Assembly: GCA_963709665.1 (NCBI GenBank)
Contig: CAVPWU010000002.1
Span: 682,001-746,000 of the forward strand
Direction of reading: 5' to 3'
Source: DASZIT01 sp963709665
Lineage (GTDB): Bacteria; Actinomycetota; Acidimicrobiia; Acidimicrobiales; RAAP-2
DNA length: 64,000 nt
Under the pieces are notes generated by a model. The model worked only from the letters and a program-made list of their open reading frames with translations, did no database searches and was not told the DNA's origin. Below, piece after piece: positions 1 through 7,554 of this stretch (positions are counted from its first letter, which is position 1; each line of letters begins with the position of its first letter). Position numbers and translations under genes: made by a program.

Positions 1-1
1 G

Positions 2-340
2 GACGCCATGAACAGGTTCTTCTACGTGTTCGCCCAGAAGGTCCCGGAAGGCTCGCCCCCTGACATCGACTGGTGGACCCATCAACCGCTCACCTACGAC
101 ATCAACCACACCGACGGGTACTTCGTCATCGATCCGAGCGGACACCAGCGGTTCGCCACCTCCGCCTCGCCCGATGTGGCTTCCCATCACGTGTCGAAGT
201 CGTTGGGCAGCCTGCTCGACGACCAGGGCCAGCAGGACCTCAACGATCCCGCCATCAACGGCCAGACGTGGACGGTGCCCCAGGCGCTGTCGGTGGTGGG
301 CTGGGTGGCCGGCAAGGAGATCCCCGCCCCCACCAGCTGA
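2..340 (+). CDS. SCO1/SenC-like protein, C-terminal fragment
   Basis: The frame is open to the left edge, so the N-terminus lies outside the window; the first visible ATG is at 8. The visible 110 residues (WWTHQPLTYDINHTDG near residues 22-37, then YFVIDPSGHQRF) resemble the C-terminal half of SCO1/SenC thioredoxin-fold proteins, which deliver copper to cytochrome oxidase or act as membrane-anchored redox proteins. The CxxxC copper motif would be upstream and cannot be checked. The end of the protein (WTVPQAL, GWVAGKEIP) is intact and it stops normally. Composition matches the rest of the chromosome. The family is assigned from pattern memory only, so the call is moderate. Confidence 0.5.
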   Translation, partial: DAMNRFFYVFAQKVPEGSPPDIDWWTHQPLTYDINHTDGYFVIDPSGHQRFATSASPDVASHHVSKSLGSLLDDQGQQDLNDPAINGQTWTVPQALSVVGWVAGKEIPAPTS

Positions 341-501
341 ACCGGCGAGTCGGAGTCTGAACGACGAGTCGGAATCAACTGGGGCCGGCCGACGACGTCC
401 GGAGACGCCTCACCGCTCCCTGTCAGGCCAGATCCTCCTGTGCTCCCGAAGCTATTGAGGACCAGCCGATCAGCGGTCGATCCTGAAAGACAGTGTCACT
501 G

Positions 502-1119
502 TTAGAGCGCACTAATCGGCGGATCGCTCCTCGTACGGTTTCTGTTGGCTGACCAACGCAGTCGAAACGCCAGCAATGTGAGACACCCGCACAGAACCTC
601 GCCGACCCATATTGAAGGACTGGGGACAAGGGTTCGAGGGGGTTCGCCCTTGGCAATCGCCCAGAGGATGCGCGTGACAGGCTCCAAGACGAGAAGGCAG
701 GCGATGACGATGGCCGCCAGTCCCCACCGTTGCTTAGTCGCCAGGTAGCTACCGAGGGCACCCAAGGCAGCTCCCCCTATCGCACCCAACAGAACCCAAC
801 GATTGTCGACCAATGCAACTAGTAGTGGGTCGGCGCCTCGGTTCGGGCTTGCCCCGCCGAGTCCCCGTGCCGCCCTTACCAGGGCATAACTGGCAAGCGC
901 TGCGACGGTCGAGGCTGCCCCCACCAGGGCACCCACCGCGATGCGGCGTGGCTTGAGAATCGCCGCCGAGACAAACGGGATGAGCGCCCACGGCGCGCTC
1001 ACATTGCCGATCGCATTGCGAGTGCCCCCGTGGCGACCCTTGATCATCGCGTCGAGTGCCCCAAAAATGCAGATGCCCAGCATCAGCGAGATGGTGCGGC
1101 GCCATGCGCGATCACTCAT
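502..1119 (-). CDS. multi-pass membrane protein of unknown function
   Basis: The product is 205 residues with about five hydrophobic stretches (roughly residues 8-25, 42-60, 65-85, 108-130 and 133-155) separated by short Arg-rich loops, so it should be an integral membrane protein. No catalytic motif is visible and I do not recognise the family with confidence; it resembles small actinobacterial DUF-type membrane proteins such as DUF6518. The ATG at 1119 is supported by a TAGTCT hexamer (1126-1131) exactly 6 nt upstream, the leaderless arrangement seen at many genes here. It lies at the left end of the accessory segment. Confidence 0.6.
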   Translation of the reverse strand: MSDRAWRRTISLMLGICIFGALDAMIKGRHGGTRNAIGNVSAPWALIPFVSAAILKPRRIAVGALVGAASTVAALASYALVRAARGLGGASPNRGADPLLVALVDNRWVLLGAIGGAALGALGSYLATKQRWGLAAIVIACLLVLEPVTRILWAIAKGEPPRTLVPSPSIWVGEVLCGCLTLLAFRLRWSANRNRTRSDPPISAL

Positions 1120-1125
1120 CCCGAC

Positions 1126-1131
1126 AGACTA
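1126..1131 (-). promoter_or_regulatory. -10 box, leaderless start
   Basis: TAGTCT on the minus strand, 6 nt before the ATG at 1119 of the membrane protein gene. Confidence 0.45.
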
Positions 1132-1190
1132 ACGGCGGACCTGTCTTAGAAGGTCAGGTCTAGCTCATTCCCGTTTCCGTTTGTACGCCA

Positions 1191-1213
1191 CTGACCCGGC
1201 AGTATGGGTCATT
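1191..1213 (+). repeat. cassette-boundary motif, copy 1
   Basis: This copy, with core gacccggcagtatggg, abuts the stop codon of the small interrupted gene at 1209-1391. It matches copy 4 at about 16 of 23 positions. Copies sit between each pair of small genes in the 1.1-2.9 kb array. Confidence 0.45.
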
Positions 1214-1391
1214 CCAGTTCGACAAGGGCGGGCGGGATCTCGTTGCTGCTTCCATCGAGGAACTCGATTCCTATGAGATCACGACCTGGTGCTCCAAGCG
1301 CAAACACCGACGCACGGCTGCCAGGCCGATATTTCTAGGGAGCCTCCGCCTTCACGATCACCGTGTCGCCATACGTAGGGAATCTGACCAT
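1209..1391 (-). pseudogene. small gene interrupted by an in-frame TAG
   Basis: Starting at the ATG at 1391, the frame reads MVRFPTYGDTVIVKAEAP, meets a TAG at 1335-1337 (codon 19), and continues in the same frame as KYRPGSRASVFALG... to EIPPALVELE and a TGA at 1209. The joined 60-codon reading has the shape of a small family I recall from polyimmunity-type loci: VIV..EAP.RYRPG..G.V, followed by an acidic FxDGSSxEIP end. A single base change would restore a sense codon at position 19, so this is recent decay, a sequencing error, or less likely stop-codon readthrough. It is too short to appear as an intact gene. No function can be assigned beyond immunity-like. Confidence 0.5.
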
Positions 1392-1421
1392 GTGCCAATC
1401 ATCGCAGGACTCTCCTGCGGC

Positions 1422-1650
1422 TTACTCCCAGCCCTTGGCCGAGTAGGTCTCCGTATCCTCGTCCGGATGGTCCGACACATAGGGCGGCCCGCCCATCCTG
1501 GCGTGATATTTGGTCATGACATCGATATGGCCCTGAGCTCCAATCCAGAAGCGAACCGTCCGGAAGGAGCGCTCTGGCGGCATCGCCCCTCGGACCGGCC
1601 AAGCAGATTGAGTGCAACCCGTCGGGATCGACCCATAGTTCATGAATCAT
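1422..1650 (-). pseudogene. frame-slipped small gene, immunity-like
   Basis: From the ATG at 1650 the product reads MIHELWVDPDGLHSICLAGP then RGDAARALLPDGSLLD. Near 1542 the frame must slip by one base to continue as GAQGHIDVMTKYHARMGGP and ends ETYSAKGWE at 1422. Joined, it resembles a family of about 70 residues (ELWVD..G...CLAGP.GD.AR.LL...EA..H..AMT.YY..MG) seen beside toxin and immunity genes in high-GC actinobacteria. That resemblance is from memory. The slip could be real decay or a sequencing indel. The first half alone would give a protein with an unrelated tail, which argues against an intact gene. Confidence 0.5.
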
Positions 1651-1937
1651 GTGGCGAACGATGGGTGCCCCGTCGACCCGGCGACGGTTCAGGGATGCCT
1701 CGGGACAAAGGCTATGGCTCACGCTCGGAATCGATCGGCACCAATAGCCCTCGCCGTTCAGCGACGAAGATCGGGCTGCGGATCACCGGAGAGATGGCGC
1801 TCCGTCTGGACCAGATCCATCCCTTCCACCAAGCCCGGAGCCACATGGGGGCGGCCTCCTCCTCGAAGCGCATCGCCACGGGGGCAGAACGTCCTTCCAT
1901 GCTCACCAAGCTAGGTGAACCGTCTTGACCACGGTCA

Positions 1938-1960
1938 TCGTCCCGACGGTAGGGAGCACC
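1938..1960 (+). repeat. cassette-boundary motif, copy 2
   Basis: Core tcgtcccgacggtaggg, ending gagcacc. It is identical to copy 3 at 19 of 23 positions and lies between the leftward decayed genes and the rightward gene starting at 1982. Confidence 0.5.
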
Positions 1961-1965
1961 TTCGT

Positions 1966-1984
1966 CATACGATGACGTCGTATG
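1966..1984 (+). promoter_or_regulatory. inverted repeat over -10 box and start codon
   Basis: CATACGA (1966-1972), a 5-nt spacer and TCGTATG (1978-1984) form a perfect 7-bp inverted repeat. It contains a TACGAT -10-like hexamer (1968-1973) and its right arm includes the ATG at 1982. A repressor bound here would block both transcription and start, as in toxin-antitoxin autoregulation (inference). Confidence 0.4.
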
Positions 1985-2131
1985 TCCGACGACGAAGCGA
2001 CCGTCACGGTACTGATCGAAGAACTGGCCGAAGCCGCCCGACTACTCGCGACGAGCTACGAAGGCCGGACGCTCGATGGAGTCCGTAGTTCCACAGATTT
2101 GGTTCGGTCCAAATCTGCCTCCTGGAGGTGA
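1982..2131 (+). CDS. small acidic helical protein, possible antitoxin or immunity subunit
   Basis: The frame encodes 49 residues beginning MSDDEATVTVLIEELAEAAR, predicted helical, with a polar tail. The ATG lies inside the inverted repeat 1966-1984 and 8 nt after a TACGAT hexamer. The stop codon overlaps the GTG start of the next frame (GTGA, 2128-2131), so the two could be translationally coupled, or they could be one gene split by an indel. No family is recognised. The arrangement of operator plus two tiny coupled genes is what suggests a toxin-antitoxin or immunity unit. Confidence 0.35.
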   Translation: MSDDEATVTVLIEELAEAARLLATSYEGRTLDGVRSSTDLVRSKSASWR

Positions 2132-2316
2132 AGGTCAACTCGGACCGGCAGAAGTATCAGCAGTTGAGGTCATCGAGTTGGCTCATAGGTTGCACCGCCG
2201 AAGATCTCGAAGAAATGTGCTCTCTCACAGAGCCAGATTGGGACGAGATCGGAGCGGCCCAGAGCTTCCTTCGAACATTTGTCGATGAACTCGTGGTTTC
2301 GGATAGCCGCACGTGA
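2128..2316 (+). CDS. small protein of unknown function, coupled to upstream gene
   Basis: The product is 62 residues starting at a GTG that overlaps the preceding stop (GTGA), with an AGG-rich stretch just upstream acting as a possible ribosome site. It has an acidic middle (AEDLEEMC, EPDWDEIGAAQ) and a helical C-terminal half ending FVDELVVSDSRT. No motif is recognised. It could be the C-terminal half of the preceding protein if a base is missing near 2125. Boundary motif copy 3 follows 4 nt after the stop. Confidence 0.35.
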   Translation: MKVNSDRQKYQQLRSSSWLIGCTAEDLEEMCSLTEPDWDEIGAAQSFLRTFVDELVVSDSRT

Positions 2317-2320
2317 GCCG

Positions 2321-2343
2321 TCGTCCCGGCGGTCAGGGGCACC
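2321..2343 (+). repeat. cassette-boundary motif, copy 3
   Basis: Core tcgtcccggcggtcagg, ending ggcacc. It lies 4 nt after a rightward stop codon and 10 nt before the end of a leftward gene, exactly in the gene junction. Confidence 0.5.
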
Positions 2344-2353
2344 CAGCCTTGGG

Positions 2354-2824
2354 CTACTCGTTCAGAGTTCCTGGCCAGTTGAAGTTATCGGGATGTCGAT
2401 TCACGTACCCGTCATAGCGGTAGTCGTATTCCCACGGGAACCGTCGTGCAATCTTGTTCGCCACGACACCCCAGCTCGGTCCCTCGCACTCCAGCAGAAA
2501 GTCGTCGATCGCAATCCGGAGTGCCGAAGGCGACCAAGCCCTCATGAGAACAAGTCCGGAGCCGAAGATGATCTCGTCGTCACTCGATCGGTCAAGAAAC
2601 ATCCCGTGTTCAGGTGGAGGCCCGACACCTGAAAGCTTGTCCGCCAGCCACCGAGGGCTGCATGCGAAGCAGTGGAAGCTATCTCCGGCGCTGAGTTCAC
2701 CGCTGCCAATGAGGAGGAAGATCAGGCATCCGAAGTAGTTCAGGTCCGTGGGTACGTTGTCCGGAGGGAGCCACCGAGGCTCCAGGGCCCTTACGACCGG
2801 GCGCACCATCGAGTCGTTAGGCAC
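2354..2824 (-). CDS. Imm8-like immunity protein
   Basis: The product is 156 residues. The central part (DLNYFGCLIFLLIGSGELSAGDSFHCF, then CSPRWLA at about residues 28-62) and the C-terminal WEYDYRYDGYVN fit the Imm8 immunity family, whose members carry a YFG/IG....F.....P.WL core and end in a WEFEDY-like block. In that family the protein neutralises a polymorphic toxin from a contact-dependent system. No cognate toxin gene is in the window, so it would be an orphan immunity gene. The GTG at 2824 is supported by TACGGT at 2831-2836, 6 nt upstream. The family assignment comes from recalled motif spacing. Confidence 0.5.
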   Translation of the reverse strand: MPNDSMVRPVVRALEPRWLPPDNVPTDLNYFGCLIFLLIGSGELSAGDSFHCFACSPRWLADKLSGVGPPPEHGMFLDRSSDDEIIFGSGLVLMRAWSPSALRIAIDDFLLECEGPSWGVVANKIARRFPWEYDYRYDGYVNRHPDNFNWPGTLNE

Positions 2825-2830
2825 TTACAA

Positions 2831-2836
2831 ACCGTA
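2831..2836 (-). promoter_or_regulatory. -10 box, leaderless start
   Basis: TACGGT on the minus strand, 6 nt before the GTG start at 2824 of the Imm8-like gene. Confidence 0.4.
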
Positions 2837-2854
2837 GTTCCCGCACAGTGGTCG

Positions 2855-2877
2855 CCGACCCGGCGGTAGGGGGCAGG
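2855..2877 (+). repeat. cassette-boundary motif, copy 4
   Basis: Core cccggcggtaggggg, ending cagg. It lies between the promoter of the Imm8-like gene and the stop codon (2879) of the next leftward gene. Confidence 0.5.
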
Positions 2878-2878
2878 G

Positions 2879-3538
2879 TCAGGTCAACTCGGGAACTTCG
2901 TCGGGATAAATGGCTTCAAGCCGACGATAGGTACTAACCCACCGGTCTGTAGCCGGGCCCTCCCGAAATGTTCCAGGGACGACCTCGCCTGTCATTCCTC
3001 CGTCAGTCGTCGCGATCACCCGAATCTTGATGCGTGCTCCGCCACGGTCACCTCCGACCAGAATGTCGCCAGGGTTGGCGGCATCTGGCAACCGGCCAAT
3101 AAGACTGCGCCGCACCTCTTCGTCAGGCCAGTTCCCGTCCCAGACGACATCGAAATGACCGGCCAGCTGCTCCGATAGCTGAGCGCAAGCGTTGGAGGTC
3201 CCTCCGCCGAGCAAGTGATCTCGATTGGTCACCCCGGCATTGTCTGTTGCATCAAGCCACGATCTTCGATCGGGTGGTGACATCGACTTCATCAGGGCCG
3301 TCAGCTGCGCAATCGACGCCAGGGTCGAGACCATGTTCCTCCGGTGAGCCGGGTACTTCTCGTGCTGCAAAAGGATCGAACGGTCGATCTGGCCAGCTTC
3401 CAAACCGGAGACCTCCGCCAGGTCTCGCCCGAGTTCGATCCGTTCGTCTTCGATAGTCACTTCCTCCATTTTCCTGGTCCGGGCGGTCTCAAGGCAACTG
3501 TCCCAGAAGAATCGGAGCGATGCGCTCTCGGCTGGCAA
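2879..3538 (-). CDS. hypothetical protein in accessory array
   Basis: The product is 219 residues from a TTG at 3538; an ATG at 3469 (MEEVTIEDERIELGRDL) is an alternative start. An acidic helical N-terminal part is followed by LASIAQLTALMKSM and a C-terminal half with short beta-like segments (GDILVGGDRG, RIKIRVIATTDGG) ending in RWVSTYRRLEAIYPDEVPEL. No catalytic motif or membrane segment is evident. Its position between boundary motif copies suggests it belongs to the same mobile or immunity-type array, but its function is unknown. Confidence 0.55.
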   Translation of the reverse strand: MPAESASLRFFWDSCLETARTRKMEEVTIEDERIELGRDLAEVSGLEAGQIDRSILLQHEKYPAHRRNMVSTLASIAQLTALMKSMSPPDRRSWLDATDNAGVTNRDHLLGGGTSNACAQLSEQLAGHFDVVWDGNWPDEEVRRSLIGRLPDAANPGDILVGGDRGGARIKIRVIATTDGGMTGEVVPGTFREGPATDRWVSTYRRLEAIYPDEVPELT

Positions 3539-3638
3539 GCACCCCTGGTTCTTGGCGGAACATCATGCGCCACGGGCACGGCGGTCGGGCACGGGCGATT
3601 CAAGAGTGGTTGGGCGGTGGTCGATGCGACTACATGGC

Positions 3639-3644
3639 TACGGT
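3639..3644 (+). promoter_or_regulatory. -10 box, leaderless start
   Basis: TACGGT, 7 nt before the ATG at 3652; this spacing is the main reason for choosing that start over upstream ATGs at 3565 and 3634. Confidence 0.35.
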
Positions 3645-3651
3645 GGGCTCG

Positions 3652-4044
3652 ATGTCCGAGGCAAAGCGTCGGTTTATCGAGGCGAAGGCACCCAGAGTGG
3701 GTGACGAGGCTGCCGAATATTCGTGGCGACTCAGGCGAGTGCGACTCCTCCGAGTGCCGCCCATCGTGTGCTTCCTCCTTTCGTGCTTGTTTCGCAACAC
3801 ACCGGCTGCCGCATGGACGTTCTTTGCCCTTGGTGTTGCCTCATCCATTCCACTCGTGGTGTTGACCCGCAGGTATTACTCGGGGTTCACTCGCTCAGCA
3901 TCGAAGGCGCTGGGCATCAAGGTGACCTGGAAGGCTGAAACGAATCCGCCCGGGACATCTCCCGAATATGAGGACTGGTGCCACCGCCACGGCATCCAGC
4001 CATACACCGCTTCAAAGCGGTCGGGGTTGGGGGCACCATCTTGA
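3652..4044 (+). CDS. small two-helix membrane protein
   Basis: The product is 130 residues starting MSEAKRRFIEAKAPRV. It has a charged N-terminus, two adjacent hydrophobic helices (about residues 32-70, LLRVPPIVCFLLSCLF and AWTFFALGVASSIPLVVL), then a polar tail with YEDWCHRHGIQPY. Both termini should face the same side of the membrane. No family is recognised. The frame is open to 3520, but the promoter-like TACGGT 7 nt upstream favours 3652. It is the last member of the accessory segment before conserved chromosomal genes. Confidence 0.5.
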   Translation: MSEAKRRFIEAKAPRVGDEAAEYSWRLRRVRLLRVPPIVCFLLSCLFRNTPAAAWTFFALGVASSIPLVVLTRRYYSGFTRSASKALGIKVTWKAETNPPGTSPEYEDWCHRHGIQPYTASKRSGLGAPS

Positions 4045-4136
4045 GCATCCCCGATGTGCCGTACTGGGCGCATGCAATTCCGGCGGGCGCGGTGCCGCTT
4101 CAGATATTGAGGTGCAGCGGAACCGAGATCGGACCG

Positions 4137-4631
4137 TCAGTCCCCGCCTGTTCCACCTCCCCGCTCCGGACGGATTACCACCACGGCGATCTCCCGGGTG
4201 GTGTGACGCTGGTAGACGTCGTAGCGACCCCGGACTCCCCGGTGGAGGACCCGTGACAGGCCCCGATTGGACCGGTTGACTAGCGGCCACAGCTGGGCCC
4301 GTTCCTCCGGACCCACCACCCGGGCGGTGGCCCGAAGTACCTGGCGGCCCACCCGGACCGTGACGTCGGGGTTCGCCTCGAGATTCAACAGCCAGGCCGG
4401 CGGGCGGTCGCTCCCCCCGTTGGAGGCCACCACGATGAGATCACCCCGGTCCCGGCAGTAGGTGAGTCCGTGGGTGCGGGGAAGTCCCGACTTCCGTCCG
4501 GTGGTGGTGAGGAGGAGGGCCGGGACCCCGGCGGAGTGCTTCCCGATCCTCCCGTCCGACCGCTCGTAGATGGCGGCGTGGGCCCGGAGGTACGGGTCGA
4601 CGAACCGGGTGGTGAAGATGCCGTCCTTCAC
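4137..4631 (-). CDS. F420-dependent nitroreductase-family oxidoreductase (DUF385)
   Basis: The product is 164 residues with the hallmarks of the deazaflavin-dependent nitroreductase family: VPALLLTTTGRKSGLPRTH near residue 36, then LIVVASNGG and PAWLLNLEANPDVTV. These split beta-barrel proteins bind F420H2 and reduce quinones, nitroaromatics or other acceptors; members are typical of Actinobacteria. The GTG start at 4631 lies 13 nt after the gcvPB stop, so it may be co-transcribed with the glycine cleavage genes. The substrate cannot be predicted. Confidence 0.8.
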   Translation of the reverse strand: MKDGIFTTRFVDPYLRAHAAIYERSDGRIGKHSAGVPALLLTTTGRKSGLPRTHGLTYCRDRGDLIVVASNGGSDRPPAWLLNLEANPDVTVRVGRQVLRATARVVGPEERAQLWPLVNRSNRGLSRVLHRGVRGRYDVYQRHTTREIAVVVIRPERGGGTGGD

Positions 4632-4644
4632 CGGAACCGGCCGT

Positions 4645-6165
4645 TCACCGGCGGGCGTCGAAGGTGGGGATGAGGGTCCGGGCCGCCCGCGCCTCGTCCA
4701 CCCGACGCACCGGCGTGTGGTGGGGGGCTTCGGCCAGGGTCCCGGTCGGTAGGGTCGACGCCTCGTAGGCGATGAGCTCGAGGGCGGTGGCCAGCGCCTC
4801 GAGGGTCTGCGGGCTCTCCGTCTCGGTGGGCTCGATCATGAGTGCCTCCTCCACGATGAGGGGGAAGTAGACCGTCGGCGAGTGGAACCCCTCTTCGAGC
4901 AGGCGCTTGGCGATGTCGAGGGCCCGCACCCCGTGGGCCTGCTTGAGGTTCTTGGAGGAGAGCACCACCTCGTGCATGCAGGGCCGGTCGAAGGGGATGT
5001 CGTAGGTGCCCGACAACCGCTGGCGGACCCAGTTGGCATTGAGCACGGCGATCTCCGCCACCTGCCGGAGTCCGTCGCCCCCGTTCAGCAGGATGTAGGC
5101 CAGGGCCCGGGCGAGGACCAGGGCGTTGCCGTGCCACGAGTGCATGCGGCCGATCGACCGGGCCGGCGTGGCCCACTCGTAGACGGCCGGCCCGTCGCCG
5201 CCTCCCCCGACCCGCACCGGTCGGGGACCGGGGAGGAACGGGACCAGCCGCTCGGAGACCGCCACCGGGCCGGCCCCGGGTCCCCCACCCCCGTGGGGGG
5301 TGGCGAACGTCTTGTGCAGGTTCATGTGGACGATGTCGAAGCCCATGTCCCCCGGCCGGACCAGTCCCAGGATGGCGTTGAGGTTGGCGCCGTCGTAGTA
5401 GAGCAGCCCCCCGACCCGGTGGACGGCGGCGGCGATGGCGGCGATGTCCTCCTCGAAGAGTCCCAGGGTGTTCGGGTTGGTGAGCATGATCCCGGCCACG
5501 TCGTCGTCGAGCACCGACTCCAGCGCCTCCATGTCGACGCAGCCCCGGGCGTCGCTGGGGACGGTGACCACCTCGTAGCCGCCGAGGGTGACCGAGGCGG
5601 GGTTGGTCCCGTGGGCGGAGTCGGGGATGATGACCTTGTGGCGCGGCCGTCCCTGGGCGGCGTGCCAGGCCCGCATCAGCAGCAGGCCGGTCAGCTCGCC
5701 GGCGGCACCGGCCGCCGGCTGCAGGGTGGCCGCCGCCATGCCGGTGATCTCGCAGAGGCACTCCTCCAGCTCGACCAGCAGTGCCAGCCACCCCTGGGTG
5801 AGCGAGCCGGGGGCGGCGGGGTGCACGCCGGCCAGCCCGGGGAGGGCGGCCACCGCGTCGCACACCTTGGGGTTGTACTTCATGGTGCACGACCCGAGGG
5901 GGTAGGCCCCGAGGTCGACCGAGAACTGCCGGTGGGACAGCCGGGTGAAGTGGGCCACCAGGTCGCGCTCGGACACCTCGGCCAGCGGTGCCGGCTCCGG
6001 GCGCCGGTGCTCGGCCGGGATCAGCTCGTCGAGCGGGAGCTCGGGGACGTCGGTGGTCCGGAACGACCAGGCGTGTCGTCCGGGGTGCGAGAGCTCGAAC
6101 AGGGTGGGCTCGGCGTCCCGGCCGAGGAGCGGGGCGCTGGTCGCCTTGCCGCCGGGGGCGCTCAT
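4645..6165 (-). CDS. gcvPB: glycine dehydrogenase (decarboxylating) subunit 2
   Basis: This is the second half of the split P-protein (506 residues), which decarboxylates glycine with PLP and passes the aminomethyl group to lipoyl-GcvH. Visible family features are LGSCTMKYNPK near residue 90, AHGTNPASV, and the PLP-lysine motif NLHKTFATPHGGGGPG. The chosen ATG (6165) overlaps the gcvPA stop in ATGA, the usual arrangement for this pair. The frame stays open far upstream antisense to nothing useful, so the overlap decides the start. It acts in the cytosol in one-carbon metabolism with GcvT. No gcvH is in the window. Confidence 0.95.
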   Translation of the reverse strand: MSAPGGKATSAPLLGRDAEPTLFELSHPGRHAWSFRTTDVPELPLDELIPAEHRRPEPAPLAEVSERDLVAHFTRLSHRQFSVDLGAYPLGSCTMKYNPKVCDAVAALPGLAGVHPAAPGSLTQGWLALLVELEECLCEITGMAAATLQPAAGAAGELTGLLLMRAWHAAQGRPRHKVIIPDSAHGTNPASVTLGGYEVVTVPSDARGCVDMEALESVLDDDVAGIMLTNPNTLGLFEEDIAAIAAAVHRVGGLLYYDGANLNAILGLVRPGDMGFDIVHMNLHKTFATPHGGGGPGAGPVAVSERLVPFLPGPRPVRVGGGGDGPAVYEWATPARSIGRMHSWHGNALVLARALAYILLNGGDGLRQVAEIAVLNANWVRQRLSGTYDIPFDRPCMHEVVLSSKNLKQAHGVRALDIAKRLLEEGFHSPTVYFPLIVEEALMIEPTETESPQTLEALATALELIAYEASTLPTGTLAEAPHHTPVRRVDEARAARTLIPTFDARR

Positions 6166-7514
6166 GCCGCCACCGCCTTCCCGAAGGCGTCGACGTACTC
6201 GTCGATCTCCCGACGGGTCCGGCGCTCGGTCACCGCCACCAGCAGGCCGTGCTCGCCTCCCGGGTACCCGTCGCCCAGGGCGATCCCGGCCAGGAACCCG
6301 GCGTCGGCCATCCGCTCGATCACCGTGTCGGCCGCCACCGGGGTGGTGACGGCGAACTCCCGCACGGTGGGCGCCGAGGCGTAGGGGGTGACGCCGTCGA
6401 TGCCCAGGAGGGCGTCGCGGGTGTACCGGCTGGCCCGGGCGCAACGGGTGGCCAGCTCGACCAGCCCGGAGGTGCCGAGCCACCCGAGCTGCACGGCGGC
6501 GGTCACCGCCATCAGCGTCTGGTTGGTGCAGACGTTGGAGGTCGCCTTCTCCCGTCGGATGTCCTGCTCCCGGGCCCGGAGGGTGGTGACGTAGGCCAGC
6601 CGGCCCTCGACGTCGACCGTCTCCCCCACCAGCCGTCCGGGGAGCCGGCGGACGTGGGCCTGGGCGCAGGCGAAGAGTCCCAGGTAGGGTCCCCCGAACC
6701 CGAGGGCGGTGCCGAACGGCTGCCCCTCCCCCACCACCACGTCGGCGCCCCACTCCCCCGGTGACTTCAGTACACCGGTGGCCACCAGGTCGGCCGCCAC
6801 CACCAGCAGCGCACCGGTCCGGTCGCAGAGGGCCCGGGCGGCGGCCAGGTCCTCGAGGCAGCCCAGGTAGTTGGGAGCGCCGACCACCACCACGCCGGGC
6901 TGCTCCTCGGTGGGGGTCGGGACGTCCGGCCATCGCGTCCGCCCGTCGTCCAACGCGATGGTCCGGAGCTGATGGCCGGTGCCGGCCGCACAGGTGGCCA
7001 ACATCTGGCGCCAGTGGGGATGGATGCCCTGGGACACCCACACCACCTCCCGGCCGGAGGCGGCCACGCCCAGATTGACCGCCTCGACCAGGGCGCTGGC
7101 TCCGTCGTACAGGGAGGCGTTGGCCACCGGCAGGCCGGCCAGGCGGGACACCATGGTCTGGAACTCGAAGACGGCCTGGAGCACGCCCTGGGCCACCTCC
7201 GGCTGGTACGGGGTATAGGACGTGACGAACTCGGACCGCCCGGCCAGGGCGGTGGTCACCGCCGGCACCGTGTGGTCGTAGGCACCGCCTCCGGCGAAAC
7301 ACACCAGCCGGTCGGACCGGGCCCGGTTGGCGTCGGCGTAGGCGTCGAGATGGGCGAGCACGTCGGGCTCACCGGCCCCGTCGGCCAGCTCCAGTCCGCG
7401 TTGGAGCCGGAGGGCCTCCGGGACGGCGTCGAACAGCTGGCTGAGCGTGGACAGACCCAGGAAGCCGAGCATCTGCTCGATCTCGTCCTCGGTGTGTGGA
7501 ATGTAGGTGCCCAC
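6162..7514 (-). CDS. gcvPA: glycine dehydrogenase (decarboxylating) subunit 1
   Basis: This is the N-terminal subunit of the split glycine decarboxylase, 450 residues from the GTG at 7514. It starts VGTYIPHTEDEIEQML, the classical GcvPA beginning (PHTxxDIxxML), and contains YTPYQPEVAQGVLQAVFEFQ, SLYDGASA and KATSNVCTNQ. With GcvPB it forms the P-protein heterotetramer. A longer reading to 7721 exists but would add a Ser/Arg/Pro-rich stretch with no family counterpart. It overlaps gcvPB by 4 nt and follows the gcvT stop (7555) by about 40 nt, so gcvT-gcvPA-gcvPB form one leftward operon. Confidence 0.95.
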   Translation of the reverse strand: MGTYIPHTEDEIEQMLGFLGLSTLSQLFDAVPEALRLQRGLELADGAGEPDVLAHLDAYADANRARSDRLVCFAGGGAYDHTVPAVTTALAGRSEFVTSYTPYQPEVAQGVLQAVFEFQTMVSRLAGLPVANASLYDGASALVEAVNLGVAASGREVVWVSQGIHPHWRQMLATCAAGTGHQLRTIALDDGRTRWPDVPTPTEEQPGVVVVGAPNYLGCLEDLAAARALCDRTGALLVVAADLVATGVLKSPGEWGADVVVGEGQPFGTALGFGGPYLGLFACAQAHVRRLPGRLVGETVDVEGRLAYVTTLRAREQDIRREKATSNVCTNQTLMAVTAAVQLGWLGTSGLVELATRCARASRYTRDALLGIDGVTPYASAPTVREFAVTTPVAADTVIERMADAGFLAGIALGDGYPGGEHGLLVAVTERRTRREIDEYVDAFGKAVAA

Positions 7515-7554
7515 GGGTCCTGGTCCTCTCTGGGGTGCGGTTCGGGTGGCGGGG

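Noticed and set aside
1712..1909. A 65-codon minus-strand frame beginning MVSMEGRSAPVAM
   Set aside because: It has a plausible amphipathic composition but no recognisable motif and lies in a decayed region; it may be a gene remnant, not enough to annotate.
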